Below, piece after piece: positions 1 to 6,850 of a stretch of DNA of 6,850 nucleotides. This stretch comes from Desulfuromonadaceae bacterium. GTDB taxonomy: Bacteria > Desulfobacterota > Desulfuromonadia > Desulfuromonadales > Geopsychrobacteraceae. The notes below the pieces were generated by a model, which was not told the origin of the DNA, made no database searches, and saw only the letters and a program-made list of their open reading frames with translations. The DNA is taken from the NCBI GenBank assembly GCA_030639985.1, contig DAOWKG010000038.1, forward strand, positions 1 to 6,850, read 5' to 3'. A program made the position numbers and the translations under genes. Position 1 is the stretch's first letter; the number at the start of each line of letters is the position of its first letter.

Positions 1-1323
<1,323 letters not shown>

Positions 1324-2160
1324 ATGCGCCAGGTAAAAGTTGGTTCAACCAGTTTTGGTGGCTCTAAACAGCTCGTTTTGATTGCCGGACCTTGTGCCAT
1401 TGAAGACGAGGACCTTACGCTGCGGATTGCGGAGGGCTTAAAGGAGATTACCAGTGAGCTTAAATGCGAACTGATCTTTAAAGCTTCCTACGATAAAGCC
1501 AATCGTACTGCGGTAACATCGTATCGTGGTCTTGGTGTCGAGCGTGGGTTACGGGTGCTGGAACGAGTTGGGAAAGAACTGGAACTACCGATCATTTCTG
1601 ATGTCCATGATGTAAGTCAGATCTCTGCAGCAGCAGAGGTCCTCGATGTGTTGCAGATTCCGGCATTTTTGAGCCGTCAGACCGATCTTCTTGTTGCCGC
1701 CGGCAAATGTGGCAAACCGATCAATATAAAAAAGGGGCAGTTTCTGGCGCCATGGGATATCGAGCACGGCGTAAATAAAATTGCCTCAACCGGCAACAAA
1801 GATATTCTGTTGACCGAGCGGGGCGTCACATTTGGCTACAATAATCTAGTTGTCGATATGCGTTCACTGGTTATTATGCGGGAGTTGGGGTATCCGGTTG
1901 TTTTCGATGCTACCCATTCGGTGCAGTTGCCTGGTGGTGCCGGGGGGTCTTCTTCGGGGCAGCGCCAATATGTCGGAGCCTTGTCACGCGCGGCTGCCGC
2001 AACGGGGATTGACGGGCTGTTCTGGGAAGTTCACGAAAATCCCGATCAGGCTTTGTGTGATGGTGCTAATTCTCTCCCCTTGGCAGAGGTCAAAACATTG
2101 CTCCAGCAAATTCTGGAATTTGACGCAACCTTCAAGCAGAGTGAAGTTGGGAGTAAGTAA
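1324..2160 (+). CDS. kdsA: 3-deoxy-D-manno-octulosonate 8-phosphate synthase
   Basis: KdsA condenses arabinose-5-phosphate with phosphoenolpyruvate to give Kdo-8-phosphate, the committed step to the Kdo sugars of the LPS inner core. The 278-residue protein is full length for this TIM-barrel family. Hallmarks are IAGPCAIE (19-27), FKASYDKANRT (52-62), the NIKKGQFLAPWD loop (134-145) and DATHSVQLPGG (195-205). Cys24, His198, Glu235 and Asp246 each sit 13 residues beyond the metal ligands Cys11, His185, Glu222 and Asp233 of the Aquifex enzyme, so this should be a metal-dependent form; E. coli has Asn in place of that Cys. The residue before Asp246 is Cys (CDG), a feature I associate with the metal-independent class. 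The ATG abuts the pyrG stop and has GAGGA at 7 nt. The arabinose-5-P it uses is made by the next gene, kdsD. Confidence 0.97.
   Translation: MRQVKVGSTSFGGSKQLVLIAGPCAIEDEDLTLRIAEGLKEITSELKCELIFKASYDKANRTAVTSYRGLGVERGLRVLERVGKELELPIISDVHDVSQISAAAEVLDVLQIPAFLSRQTDLLVAAGKCGKPINIKKGQFLAPWDIEHGVNKIASTGNKDILLTERGVTFGYNNLVVDMRSLVIMRELGYPVVFDATHSVQLPGGAGGSSSGQRQYVGALSRAAAATGIDGLFWEVHENPDQALCDGANSLPLAEVKTLLQQILEFDATFKQSEVGSK
2149..2153 (+). promoter_or_regulatory. Ribosome binding site of kdsD
   Basis: GGGAG ends 10 nt before the ATG at 2164 and lies within the end of kdsA. It is slightly far but usable, and it supports the ATG 3 nt after the kdsA stop. Confidence 0.55.
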
Positions 2161-2163
2161 CTG

Positions 2164-3126
2164 ATGATCGAAACGGCAAAACGGGTATTACAGATCGAGG
2201 CTGATGCAGTTTTGGCACTGCAATCACGGCTTGATGAGGATTTTACCCAAGCGGTAAAAATGATTCTTGCTTGTCAGGGGAAGGTTGTTGTTACCGGGAT
2301 GGGCAAGTCGGGATTAATTTGCCAGAAGATTGCTGCCACTATGGCATCGACCGGCACGCCGACATTTTTTCTCCATCCAGCTGAGGGGATTCACGGTGAC
2401 CTCGGCATGCTATCCCGTGATGATGTTATTATTGCGGTTTCCTATTCCGGTGAAACCGAAGAGGTGAGCCGGATTTTGCCAGTAATAAAACGGATGGGGT
2501 TGCCGTTGATTGCAGTATCTGGCAACCCACAAAGTACTCTGGGGATTGCTGGTGATGTTCATCTCGATGTCAGCGTTGCTGAAGAAGCTTGTCCGTTAGG
2601 GTTGGCACCAACTGCCAGCACCACTGCTACGTTGGCAATGGGTGATGCGTTGGCGGTAGCCCTTTTAAGTGAACGTGGTTTTAAGGCCGAAGATTTTGCC
2701 ATGTTTCATCCCGGCGGCTCTCTGGGCAAAAAGTTGCTCCTACGGGTTGAAGATCTGATGCATGTTGATGCTGAAATTCCTTTGGTTGCACCAGAAACGT
2801 TGTTGCGTGACGCATTGTTTGAGATAACCAGTAAAAAATTGGGGGTGACCGGCATCGCTACCAGCCAGGGCGACTTAATCGGGGTCTTTACCGATGGTGA
2901 TTTGCGCCGGATTATGGCGCAGGGGCTGGAAAGTTTGCAGCAGCCAATTAATCAGGTGATGTCGTCGGAACCAAAAAGAATCTTACGGCGCAATCTGGCA
3001 GCTAAAGCGTTACAGATTATGGAGACCCATTCAATTACCTCACTATTTGTCTTTGCTGACGAAGATGGCACCGTACCGGTTGGGATTGTCCACCTCCATG
3101 ACCTACTCAAATCGGGAGTCGTCTGA
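2164..3126 (+). CDS. kdsD: D-arabinose 5-phosphate isomerase (KdsD/KpsF family)
   Basis: This enzyme interconverts ribulose-5-phosphate and arabinose-5-phosphate, supplying KdsA. The 320 residues carry an N-terminal SIS sugar-isomerase domain (about 35-180), with GMGKSG at 45-50 and SYSGETEE at 93-100. Two CBS domains follow, starting near VEDLMH (195-200) and INQVMSSEP (262-270). Lys48, Glu100, Glu141 and His182 lie at a constant offset of 11 from the E. coli KdsD catalytic residues Lys59, Glu111, Glu152 and His193, so the active site looks complete. The family also includes capsule (KpsF) and gut-operon (GutQ) paralogues. Its place between kdsA and kdsC argues for the housekeeping LPS role. 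The ATG lies 3 nt after the kdsA stop, and the stop TGA (3124-3126) overlaps the next start by one base. Confidence 0.95.
   Translation: MIETAKRVLQIEADAVLALQSRLDEDFTQAVKMILACQGKVVVTGMGKSGLICQKIAATMASTGTPTFFLHPAEGIHGDLGMLSRDDVIIAVSYSGETEEVSRILPVIKRMGLPLIAVSGNPQSTLGIAGDVHLDVSVAEEACPLGLAPTASTTATLAMGDALAVALLSERGFKAEDFAMFHPGGSLGKKLLLRVEDLMHVDAEIPLVAPETLLRDALFEITSKKLGVTGIATSQGDLIGVFTDGDLRRIMAQGLESLQQPINQVMSSEPKRILRRNLAAKALQIMETHSITSLFVFADEDGTVPVGIVHLHDLLKSGVV
3114..3118 (+). promoter_or_regulatory. Ribosome binding site of kdsC
   Basis: GGGAG sits 7 nt before the kdsC ATG at 3126, inside the kdsD coding end. It supports reinitiation at the TGATG junction. Confidence 0.65.
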
Positions 3127-3653
3127 TGGAAAAAAAGCTAGCGAAGATTAAACTGCTGCTCCTTGATGTTGATGGCGTTATGACCGATGGTCGAATAATC
3201 TACGATAGCCACGGCAATGAGTTGAAGGCTTTCGATGTTAAAGATGGCCATGGTATAAAATTACTGCAGCGTACCGGAATTAAGATTGGCATTATTACCG
3301 GGCGTTCATCGGCAGTAGTCAAGCGGCGGGCAGAGGAACTGGGGATTGATATTCTGTATCAGGGAGCGCTGCGAAAATTGGCGCCCTATCTCGAAATTCT
3401 GGAACAGCATGGTTTGACCGATGACCAGGTAGCATATATCGGTGATGATGTTATTGATCTGCCCATTCTGCGCCGGGTTGGCTTTAGTGCTACGGTTGCC
3501 GATGCTGTTCCTGACATTGCTCCCCTGGTTGATTACGTTACTTTACGTTCCGGAGGTTGTGGCGCGGTTCGGGAAGTCTGTGATCTGTTGGTGCATGCTT
3601 CCGGTCAGTGGGATGAACTGACCCGGAGGTATTTTGGTCCTGAAAACGATTGA
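3126..3653 (+). CDS. kdsC: 3-deoxy-D-manno-octulosonate 8-phosphate phosphatase
   Basis: KdsC removes the phosphate of Kdo-8-P to release Kdo, which KdsB then couples to CMP. It is a 175-residue, cap-less HAD-superfamily phosphatase, the usual size for the tetrameric KdsC family. Motif I is LLDVDGVMTDG, with nucleophile Asp14 and acid/base Asp16. Motif II is Thr58 in IITGRSS, the motif III lysine is probably Lys84 (LRKLAPYL), and motif IV is GDDVIDLP (106-113), which holds the Mg-binding aspartates. The C-terminal RSGGCGAVREVCD (141-153) is typical of KdsC and separates it from general HAD phosphatases. The start overlaps the kdsD stop (TGATG), and the stop overlaps the lptC start in the same way, which points to translational coupling on both sides. 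Confidence 0.96.
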   Translation: MEKKLAKIKLLLLDVDGVMTDGRIIYDSHGNELKAFDVKDGHGIKLLQRTGIKIGIITGRSSAVVKRRAEELGIDILYQGALRKLAPYLEILEQHGLTDDQVAYIGDDVIDLPILRRVGFSATVADAVPDIAPLVDYVTLRSGGCGAVREVCDLLVHASGQWDELTRRYFGPEND

Positions 3654-4222
3654 TGTTTAATTTACGGCGCATATTGGCTTTGGTAATTGTAGTTTCTGTT
3701 GTTGTTTTGACTACTGTTATTTATCGTCATCTGCAGCAGCAGAATCCCGAAGAAATCTTGAATATGTTGCCGGACAATGTCGATCTGGCACTGCAGGCTC
3801 TGCATTATACGCACAACGAAGGTGGTCAGCGCAGCTGGACTCTTGATGCCGACAAGGCTGAGTATCAGCGGGATAGTGGGGTCGCAAAACTTGATGCAGT
3901 TAAATTGCAATTTTATCATGCTGGGAAGTTTGGGGCGGTTGAGTTGCAGGCAGATCAAGGGCAACTGAACCAAGAGACTCGGCAAGTTGATCTTGTGGGC
4001 AATGTCGTGTTGACTGCGGAGAAGGGTGAGCAATTGTTTACCGACCAGCTCCATTATGATGATCAAAACCGGCAATTGAGTACTGCGGAGTCTATTCGGG
4101 TTTTATCGCCACAGGTGGATTTAACCGGCATCGGCATGGTCGTTGACATTGATCGGGGTAGTTTACTGATTAAAAAACAGGTGCGAATGGTATTATATCC
4201 AACCGGCCGGGAGAAAAAATGA
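3653..4222 (+). CDS. lptC: LPS export system protein LptC (inner-membrane anchor of the Lpt bridge)
   Basis: LptC is a bitopic inner-membrane protein that accepts LPS from the LptB2FG transporter and passes it to LptA. The 189-residue product begins MFNLRR, followed by one hydrophobic segment (about 7-24, rich in V, I and L). A periplasmic beta-rich domain follows (about 45-185), with alternating-strand repeats such as AVELQADQGQLNQ, VDLVGNVVLTAEKG and LSTAESIRV, typical of the LptC/OstA-type jellyroll. Primary sequence in this family is weakly conserved, so the call rests on length, topology and position directly before lptA and lptB. I chose ATG 3653, which overlaps the kdsC stop as TGATG. 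A TTG at 3650 would add one residue, and an in-frame stop at 3641-3643 rules out anything longer. The stop overlaps the lptA start by 4 nt (ATGA). Confidence 0.9.
   Translation: MFNLRRILALVIVVSVVVLTTVIYRHLQQQNPEEILNMLPDNVDLALQALHYTHNEGGQRSWTLDADKAEYQRDSGVAKLDAVKLQFYHAGKFGAVELQADQGQLNQETRQVDLVGNVVLTAEKGEQLFTDQLHYDDQNRQLSTAESIRVLSPQVDLTGIGMVVDIDRGSLLIKKQVRMVLYPTGREKK
4209..4213 (+). promoter_or_regulatory. Ribosome binding site of lptA
   Basis: GGGAG ends 5 nt before ATG 4219. It favours this start over a second in-frame ATG at 4228, and either would keep the signal peptide. Confidence 0.65.
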
Positions 4223-4719
4223 GTTTGATGGCAAAGGTACTGCTACTACTTTGGATTTTATGCTGTTTGCCGTTGGGTGGATTTGCTGCTCCGGTGACAG
4301 CCGATTCCGATCACAACCAGCCTATTGAAATTACCGCCCAGCAGTTGGAAATGTTGCAAATGCAACGGCAAGCAATTTTTACCGGTGATGTAGTTGTCAA
4401 ACAAACTGAAATGACTCTGCATGCGAAAAAATTGACTATTTATTTGCAGCAAGATCAAGATCAATTTGAGCGTTTGGAGGCGACTGGTGGGGTACGGGTT
4501 GTCCACCTTGACCGGATTGCCACTGCTGAAACGGCAATTTATTATCAAGCCGATGAACGGTTGGTTTTAAATGGTAATGCTGAAGTGGTTCAGGGGCAAA
4601 ATAAAATTTCCGGGGACGAAATTACCCTGTATCTGCAGGAAAGCCGGAGTGTAATTAAAAGCTCCCAAACTGGCCGGGTTAAAGCGTTCATAATTCCGTC
4701 ACAGGAGCAGAAAAAGTAG
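4219..4719 (+). CDS. lptA: LPS transport periplasmic protein LptA (OstA-like)
   Basis: LptA forms the periplasmic filament that shields lipid A as LPS moves from LptC to the outer-membrane LptD. The 166-residue precursor has a signal peptide: Lys6, a hydrophobic core (7-19), then GGFAA, with cleavage likely after Ala23 or Ala24. The mature part is a single OstA/LptA domain (about 33-150) that opens with [20 protein letters not shown] and continues with [22 protein letters not shown]. This 'write-over' beta pattern, with repeated VVx[10 protein letters not shown] turns (about 110-120), is typical of the family. It is slightly shorter than E. coli LptA (185). Two cysteines (15, 16) fall in the signal peptide, but the residue before each is not G, A or S, so a lipobox is not supported. 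The ATG overlaps the lptC stop (ATGA), and the TAG stop shares its G with the lptB GTG start. Confidence 0.93.
   Translation: MSLMAKVLLLLWILCCLPLGGFAAPVTADSDHNQPIEITAQQLEMLQMQRQAIFTGDVVVKQTEMTLHAKKLTIYLQQDQDQFERLEATGGVRVVHLDRIATAETAIYYQADERLVLNGNAEVVQGQNKISGDEITLYLQESRSVIKSSQTGRVKAFIIPSQEQKK
4703..4707 (+). promoter_or_regulatory. Ribosome binding site supporting the GTG start of lptB
   Basis: AGGAG ends 11 nt before GTG 4719. No ATG or TTG better matches the N-terminus of the family, so this site together with the TAGTG overlap fixes the lptB start. Confidence 0.6.
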
Positions 4720-5444
4720 TGGACAGAGTTCTCAAAGCCGTCAATTTGCATAAATCTTACGCTGGTCGTGAGGTTGTTGCCGGGGTTGATCTCGAGGTGT
4801 GTTCTGGTCAGGTGATCGGGCTACTTGGTCCGAATGGTGCTGGAAAAACTACTAGCTTTTATATGGTGGTGGGATTGGCAACGCCAGATCAGGGGCAGGT
4901 TTTGTTGGATGACAATGATATTACCGATCTGCCAATGTATCAGCGGGCCCGTTTCGGGATTTCATATTTGCCGCAGGAAGCGTCGGTTTTTCGTAAATTG
5001 ACGGTAGCCGAAAATTTGTTGGCAATTATCGAGACCCTGAAGCTCACACGGGGAGAGCAGCACCAGCGGTTGGAGCAGTTGCTGGATGATTTGAATATTA
5101 CCCATATCCGAAATTCAAAAGGTTATGCCCTTTCTGGTGGGGAGAGGCGGCGGGTTGAAATTGCCCGATCACTGGTATTAGAACCGGCATTTTTGTTGCT
5201 TGATGAACCGTTTGCCGGGATCGACCCGATTGCCGTAATCGACATTCAAAATATTATTTCGCAGCTCAAAGATCTCGGCATCGGGATTTTGATTTCTGAT
5301 CATAATGTCCGCGAAACTCTCGGGGTCTGTGATCGAGCTTATATACTGAATCAGGGGAAATTGCTTGAATTTGGAACTCCAAAAGAAATTGCAGCAAGTC
5401 CGGTTGCCCGGGAAATCTATTTGGGAGATAAATTCAGGCTTTAA
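4719..5444 (+). CDS. lptB: LPS export ABC transporter ATP-binding protein LptB
   Basis: LptB is the cytoplasmic ATPase dimer that powers extraction of LPS from the inner membrane through LptF and LptG. The 241 residues match the E. coli length. Visible in order are Walker [10 protein letters not shown] (37-45), Q-loop Gln86 in [16 protein letters not shown] signature LSGGE (138-142), Walker B with Asp162 and Glu163 in [12 protein letters not shown], and switch His195 in ISDHN. Phe91-Arg92 lies in the groove region that contacts the LptF/LptG coupling helices in E. coli. The C-terminal YLGDKFRL is the LptB-specific tail, which separates it from the related branched-chain amino-acid transporter ATPases. 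Translation starts at a GTG that overlaps the lptA TAG. No lptF or lptG is in the window. It is the last gene of the tightly coupled run. Confidence 0.97.
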   Translation: MDRVLKAVNLHKSYAGREVVAGVDLEVCSGQVIGLLGPNGAGKTTSFYMVVGLATPDQGQVLLDDNDITDLPMYQRARFGISYLPQEASVFRKLTVAENLLAIIETLKLTRGEQHQRLEQLLDDLNITHIRNSKGYALSGGERRRVEIARSLVLEPAFLLLDEPFAGIDPIAVIDIQNIISQLKDLGIGILISDHNVRETLGVCDRAYILNQGKLLEFGTPKEIAASPVAREIYLGDKFRL

Positions 5445-5445
5445 C

Positions 5446-5505
5446 TAGGAGCCTGTCAGACGTTACAAGAATCTACTACGATCCGCAAAGCCCGACAGGC
5501 TCTTG
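5446..5505 (-). repeat. Imperfect inverted repeat (hairpin) between lptB and rpoN
   Basis: This element fills most of the 91-nt gap. The perfect core is GAGCCTGTC (5449-5457) against GACAGGCTC (5494-5502). The symmetry continues inward to about 5468/5483 and outward to 5447/5504. On the minus strand 20 of the 22 positions from 5447/5504 to 5468/5483 can pair: 15 Watson-Crick and 5 G-U, with failures at 5448/5503 and 5462/5489. The loop is about 14 nt. On the plus strand the five G-U positions become A-C mismatches, so the hairpin is much weaker there. I therefore orient it on the minus strand. There is no U-tract after the plus-strand arm (TTGGAATTT), so it is not a standard intrinsic terminator for lptB. 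It could be a REP-like or MITE-like dispersed element or a processing/stability hairpin. Copy number cannot be judged from one window. Confidence 0.6.
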
Positions 5506-5520
5506 GAATTTACCACTATT

Positions 5521-5524
5521 GGGA
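5521..5524 (+). promoter_or_regulatory. Weak ribosome binding site of rpoN
   Basis: GGGA ends 11 nt before ATG 5536, followed by an A/T-rich stretch. It is the only purine-rich candidate and is poorer than those of the upstream genes. Confidence 0.35.
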
Positions 5525-5535
5525 TTGATAATTAT

Positions 5536-6850
5536 ATGGCACTAGATCTTCGGTTACAGGTAAAACTCAGTCAACAACTGGTGATGACTCCACAGCTGCA
5601 ACAGGCAATCAAGTTATTACAACTGTCGCGGATGGAGTTGGTCGATGTTGTGACTGAAGAGTTGACCGAAAATCCATTGTTGGAAGAAGTGGTGGAGCCA
5701 AAGGAAGAATCTAGAGAAGAACTTGCCAAGCTTGAAGGTGATGCCGCCGCTGCTGATACTGCCGCTCCGGAACAGGAAGTTAAGGCCGAATCGGAAGGGA
5801 TGAATGATATTGATTGGCAGACCTATCTTGAGGGGTATAGCCTTAATAGCAGTGATAGTCGCAATAATTATGAAAGCCAGGAAGATCGTCCCTCGTTTGA
5901 GAGTTTGCTGACCAAACAGGAAAAACTATATGATCACTTGATGTGGCAACTTCGACTTTCTTCTTTCCCGCGGGACGAAAAAATTGCTGCCGCCGAAATT
6001 ATTGGCAATCTTGATGATGTTGGTTATCTTCATGCCAGCCTCGAAGAGATGGTCGAGAGCTCGGAGCATGATTTGGAGGTGTTTAAGGGGGCGTTGCAGC
6101 GGGTGCAACAATTTGATCCGGCCGGTGTCGCTGGTAAAGATCTGCAAGAATGCTTACTGCTGCAATTGGAACGGTTGGAATTGTCAGAATCGTTGGCTGC
6201 GATTATCCTACGAGACTACCGTAAGGAGCTGGAAGGGCGCAAATATGCCGTCATCGCCAAGGGCGAGAAGGTCTCGCTGGATGATGTCTTAGCTGCGGCA
6301 AAGTTGATATCCGAGCTCGATCCCCGTCCTGGACGGGCTTACAATGAAGAAGATGTCCACTATATCTCCCCCGATATTTTCGTCCGTAAAGTTGGCGATG
6401 AGTACGTCGTAACCCAAAATGATGATGGGCTGCCTAATTTACGCATCAACTCATTTTATCGCAATGCCCTTGCCGACACCAAGGCGGTTGATAAAAAGGC
6501 AGGTGAGTATATTCAGGAAAAAATGCGCAGTGCCGTTTGGTTGATTAAAAGTATTCATCAGCGCCAGCGCACTATCTATAAGGTTACCAAGAGTATTGTT
6601 AAGTTCCAACGGGATTTTTTCGATCATGGGATTGAACATTTAAAGCCATTGGTATTGCGTGATGTGGCTGATGATATTGAAATGCATGAATCTACCGTTA
6701 GTCGGGTAACCACAAATAAATATGTACAAACCCCGCAAGGGTTATTTGAACTCAAGTATTTCTTTAATAGTGGTATAAATACTGCCGATGGCGATGCGGT
6801 TGCGTCGGAGAGTGTGAAAACTCGGATTAAAGAAATTGTTGCCAATGAAA
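5536..6850 (+). CDS. rpoN: RNA polymerase sigma-54 factor, 3'-truncated by window edge
   Basis: Sigma-54 directs RNA polymerase to -24/-12 promoters that need an AAA+ activator, typically for nitrogen, motility and metabolic genes. The reading frame is open for 438 codons to the window end without a stop. Region I is the Gln/Leu-rich LRLQVKLSQQLVMTPQLQQA (5-24) and continues to about 50 (ENPLLEE). Region II is acidic and low in conservation (about 51-112). The core-binding domain follows (about 115-300), with IIGNLDDVGYL and FDPAGVAGKDLQECLLLQL as landmarks. Residues 374-395 form the DNA-binding helix-turn-helix (VADDIEMHESTVSRVT). The RpoN box, expected near residue 455-465, lies beyond the window. 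The start at ATG 5536 gives the family-standard N-terminus MALDLRLQ. The 91-nt gap before it suggests that it can be expressed apart from the LPS genes, but I found no convincing promoter. Confidence 0.97.
   Translation, partial: MALDLRLQVKLSQQLVMTPQLQQAIKLLQLSRMELVDVVTEELTENPLLEEVVEPKEESREELAKLEGDAAAADTAAPEQEVKAESEGMNDIDWQTYLEGYSLNSSDSRNNYESQEDRPSFESLLTKQEKLYDHLMWQLRLSSFPRDEKIAAAEIIGNLDDVGYLHASLEEMVESSEHDLEVFKGALQRVQQFDPAGVAGKDLQECLLLQLERLELSESLAAIILRDYRKELEGRKYAVIAKGEKVSLDDVLAAAKLISELDPRPGRAYNEEDVHYISPDIFVRKVGDEYVVTQNDDGLPNLRINSFYRNALADTKAVDKKAGEYIQEKMRSAVWLIKSIHQRQRTIYKVTKSIVKFQRDFFDHGIEHLKPLVLRDVADDIEMHESTVSRVTTNKYVQTPQGLFELKYFFNSGINTADGDAVASESVKTRIKEIVANE

Noticed and set aside
1942..1947. 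Run of six G in kdsA as a possible phase-variable tract
   Set aside because: Six bases is short for slippage control, it encodes part of the conserved glycine-rich loop, and the frame is intact.
3662..4075. 137-codon open frame on the minus strand opposite lptC
   Set aside because: It mirrors the lptC codons, resembles no family I know, and all neighbouring genes are on the plus strand.
4219..4290. LptA as a lipoprotein because of Cys15-Cys16 in the signal peptide
   Set aside because: Neither cysteine is preceded by G, A or S as a lipobox requires; the GGFAA that follows fits ordinary signal peptidase cleavage.
5449..5512. Rho-independent terminator after lptB
   Set aside because: The plus-strand stem is only ~9 perfect pairs with a 36-nt interior full of A-C mismatches, and no T-run follows the right arm.
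5503..5532. Sigma-70 promoter for rpoN (TTGGAA, 18-nt spacer, GATAAT)
   Set aside because: The -10 box ends 3 nt before the ATG, which would need an almost leaderless transcript; the -35 match is partial.
5537..5552. Sigma-54 -24 element (TGGCAC) at the start of rpoN, suggesting autoregulation
   Set aside because: The position that should carry the -12 GC has TC instead, and the site lies inside the coding region.
5984..6292. 102-codon plus-strand open frame inside rpoN
   Set aside because: It is out of frame within the continuous sigma-54 reading frame and its composition (many Arg, Trp, Ser) is typical of a frame shadow.

Overview
The window is a densely packed, entirely plus-strand segment of a Gram-negative chromosome. 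Gene order is pyrG (5' end missing) - kdsA - kdsD - kdsC - lptC - lptA - lptB - rpoN (3' end missing). Protein similarity and the pyrG/kdsA/kdsD/kdsC/lptCAB/rpoN order are what I would expect of Desulfuromonadia (the Geobacter/Desulfuromonas/Pelobacter group of former Deltaproteobacteria). That placement is an inference from gene order and sequence feel, not from a search. Base composition looks moderate, and all the genes read as native, with similar codon use.

Region 1-1323 encodes the last ~440 residues of CTP synthase. Region 1324-3653 holds three consecutive enzymes of Kdo synthesis: KdsD (ribulose-5-P to arabinose-5-P), KdsA (arabinose-5-P + PEP to Kdo-8-P) and KdsC (Kdo-8-P to Kdo). 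Only KdsB, which joins Kdo to CMP using CTP, is missing; it may lie just upstream of pyrG. Region 3653-5444 encodes LptC, LptA and LptB, the inner-membrane, periplasmic and ATPase parts of the bridge that carries finished lipopolysaccharide to the outer membrane. The first seven genes abut or overlap (gaps of 0 to 3 nt, overlaps of 1 to 4 nt) and look like one operon running from CTP supply through Kdo synthesis to LPS export.

After lptB comes the only real intergenic gap (91 nt, 5445-5535), and then rpoN (sigma-54), open to the window end. The gap is mostly filled by an imperfect inverted repeat, 5446-5505. Its mismatches are strand-biased: read on the minus strand, nearly every non-Watson-Crick position becomes a G-U pair, giving a hairpin of about 22 positions. 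On the plus strand the same positions are A-C mismatches. This is the one piece of structure that the genes do not explain.

Everything else is a conserved housekeeping region. I found no RNA gene, CRISPR array, insertion sequence or defence-type gene, and no evidence of an undescribed multi-gene system.
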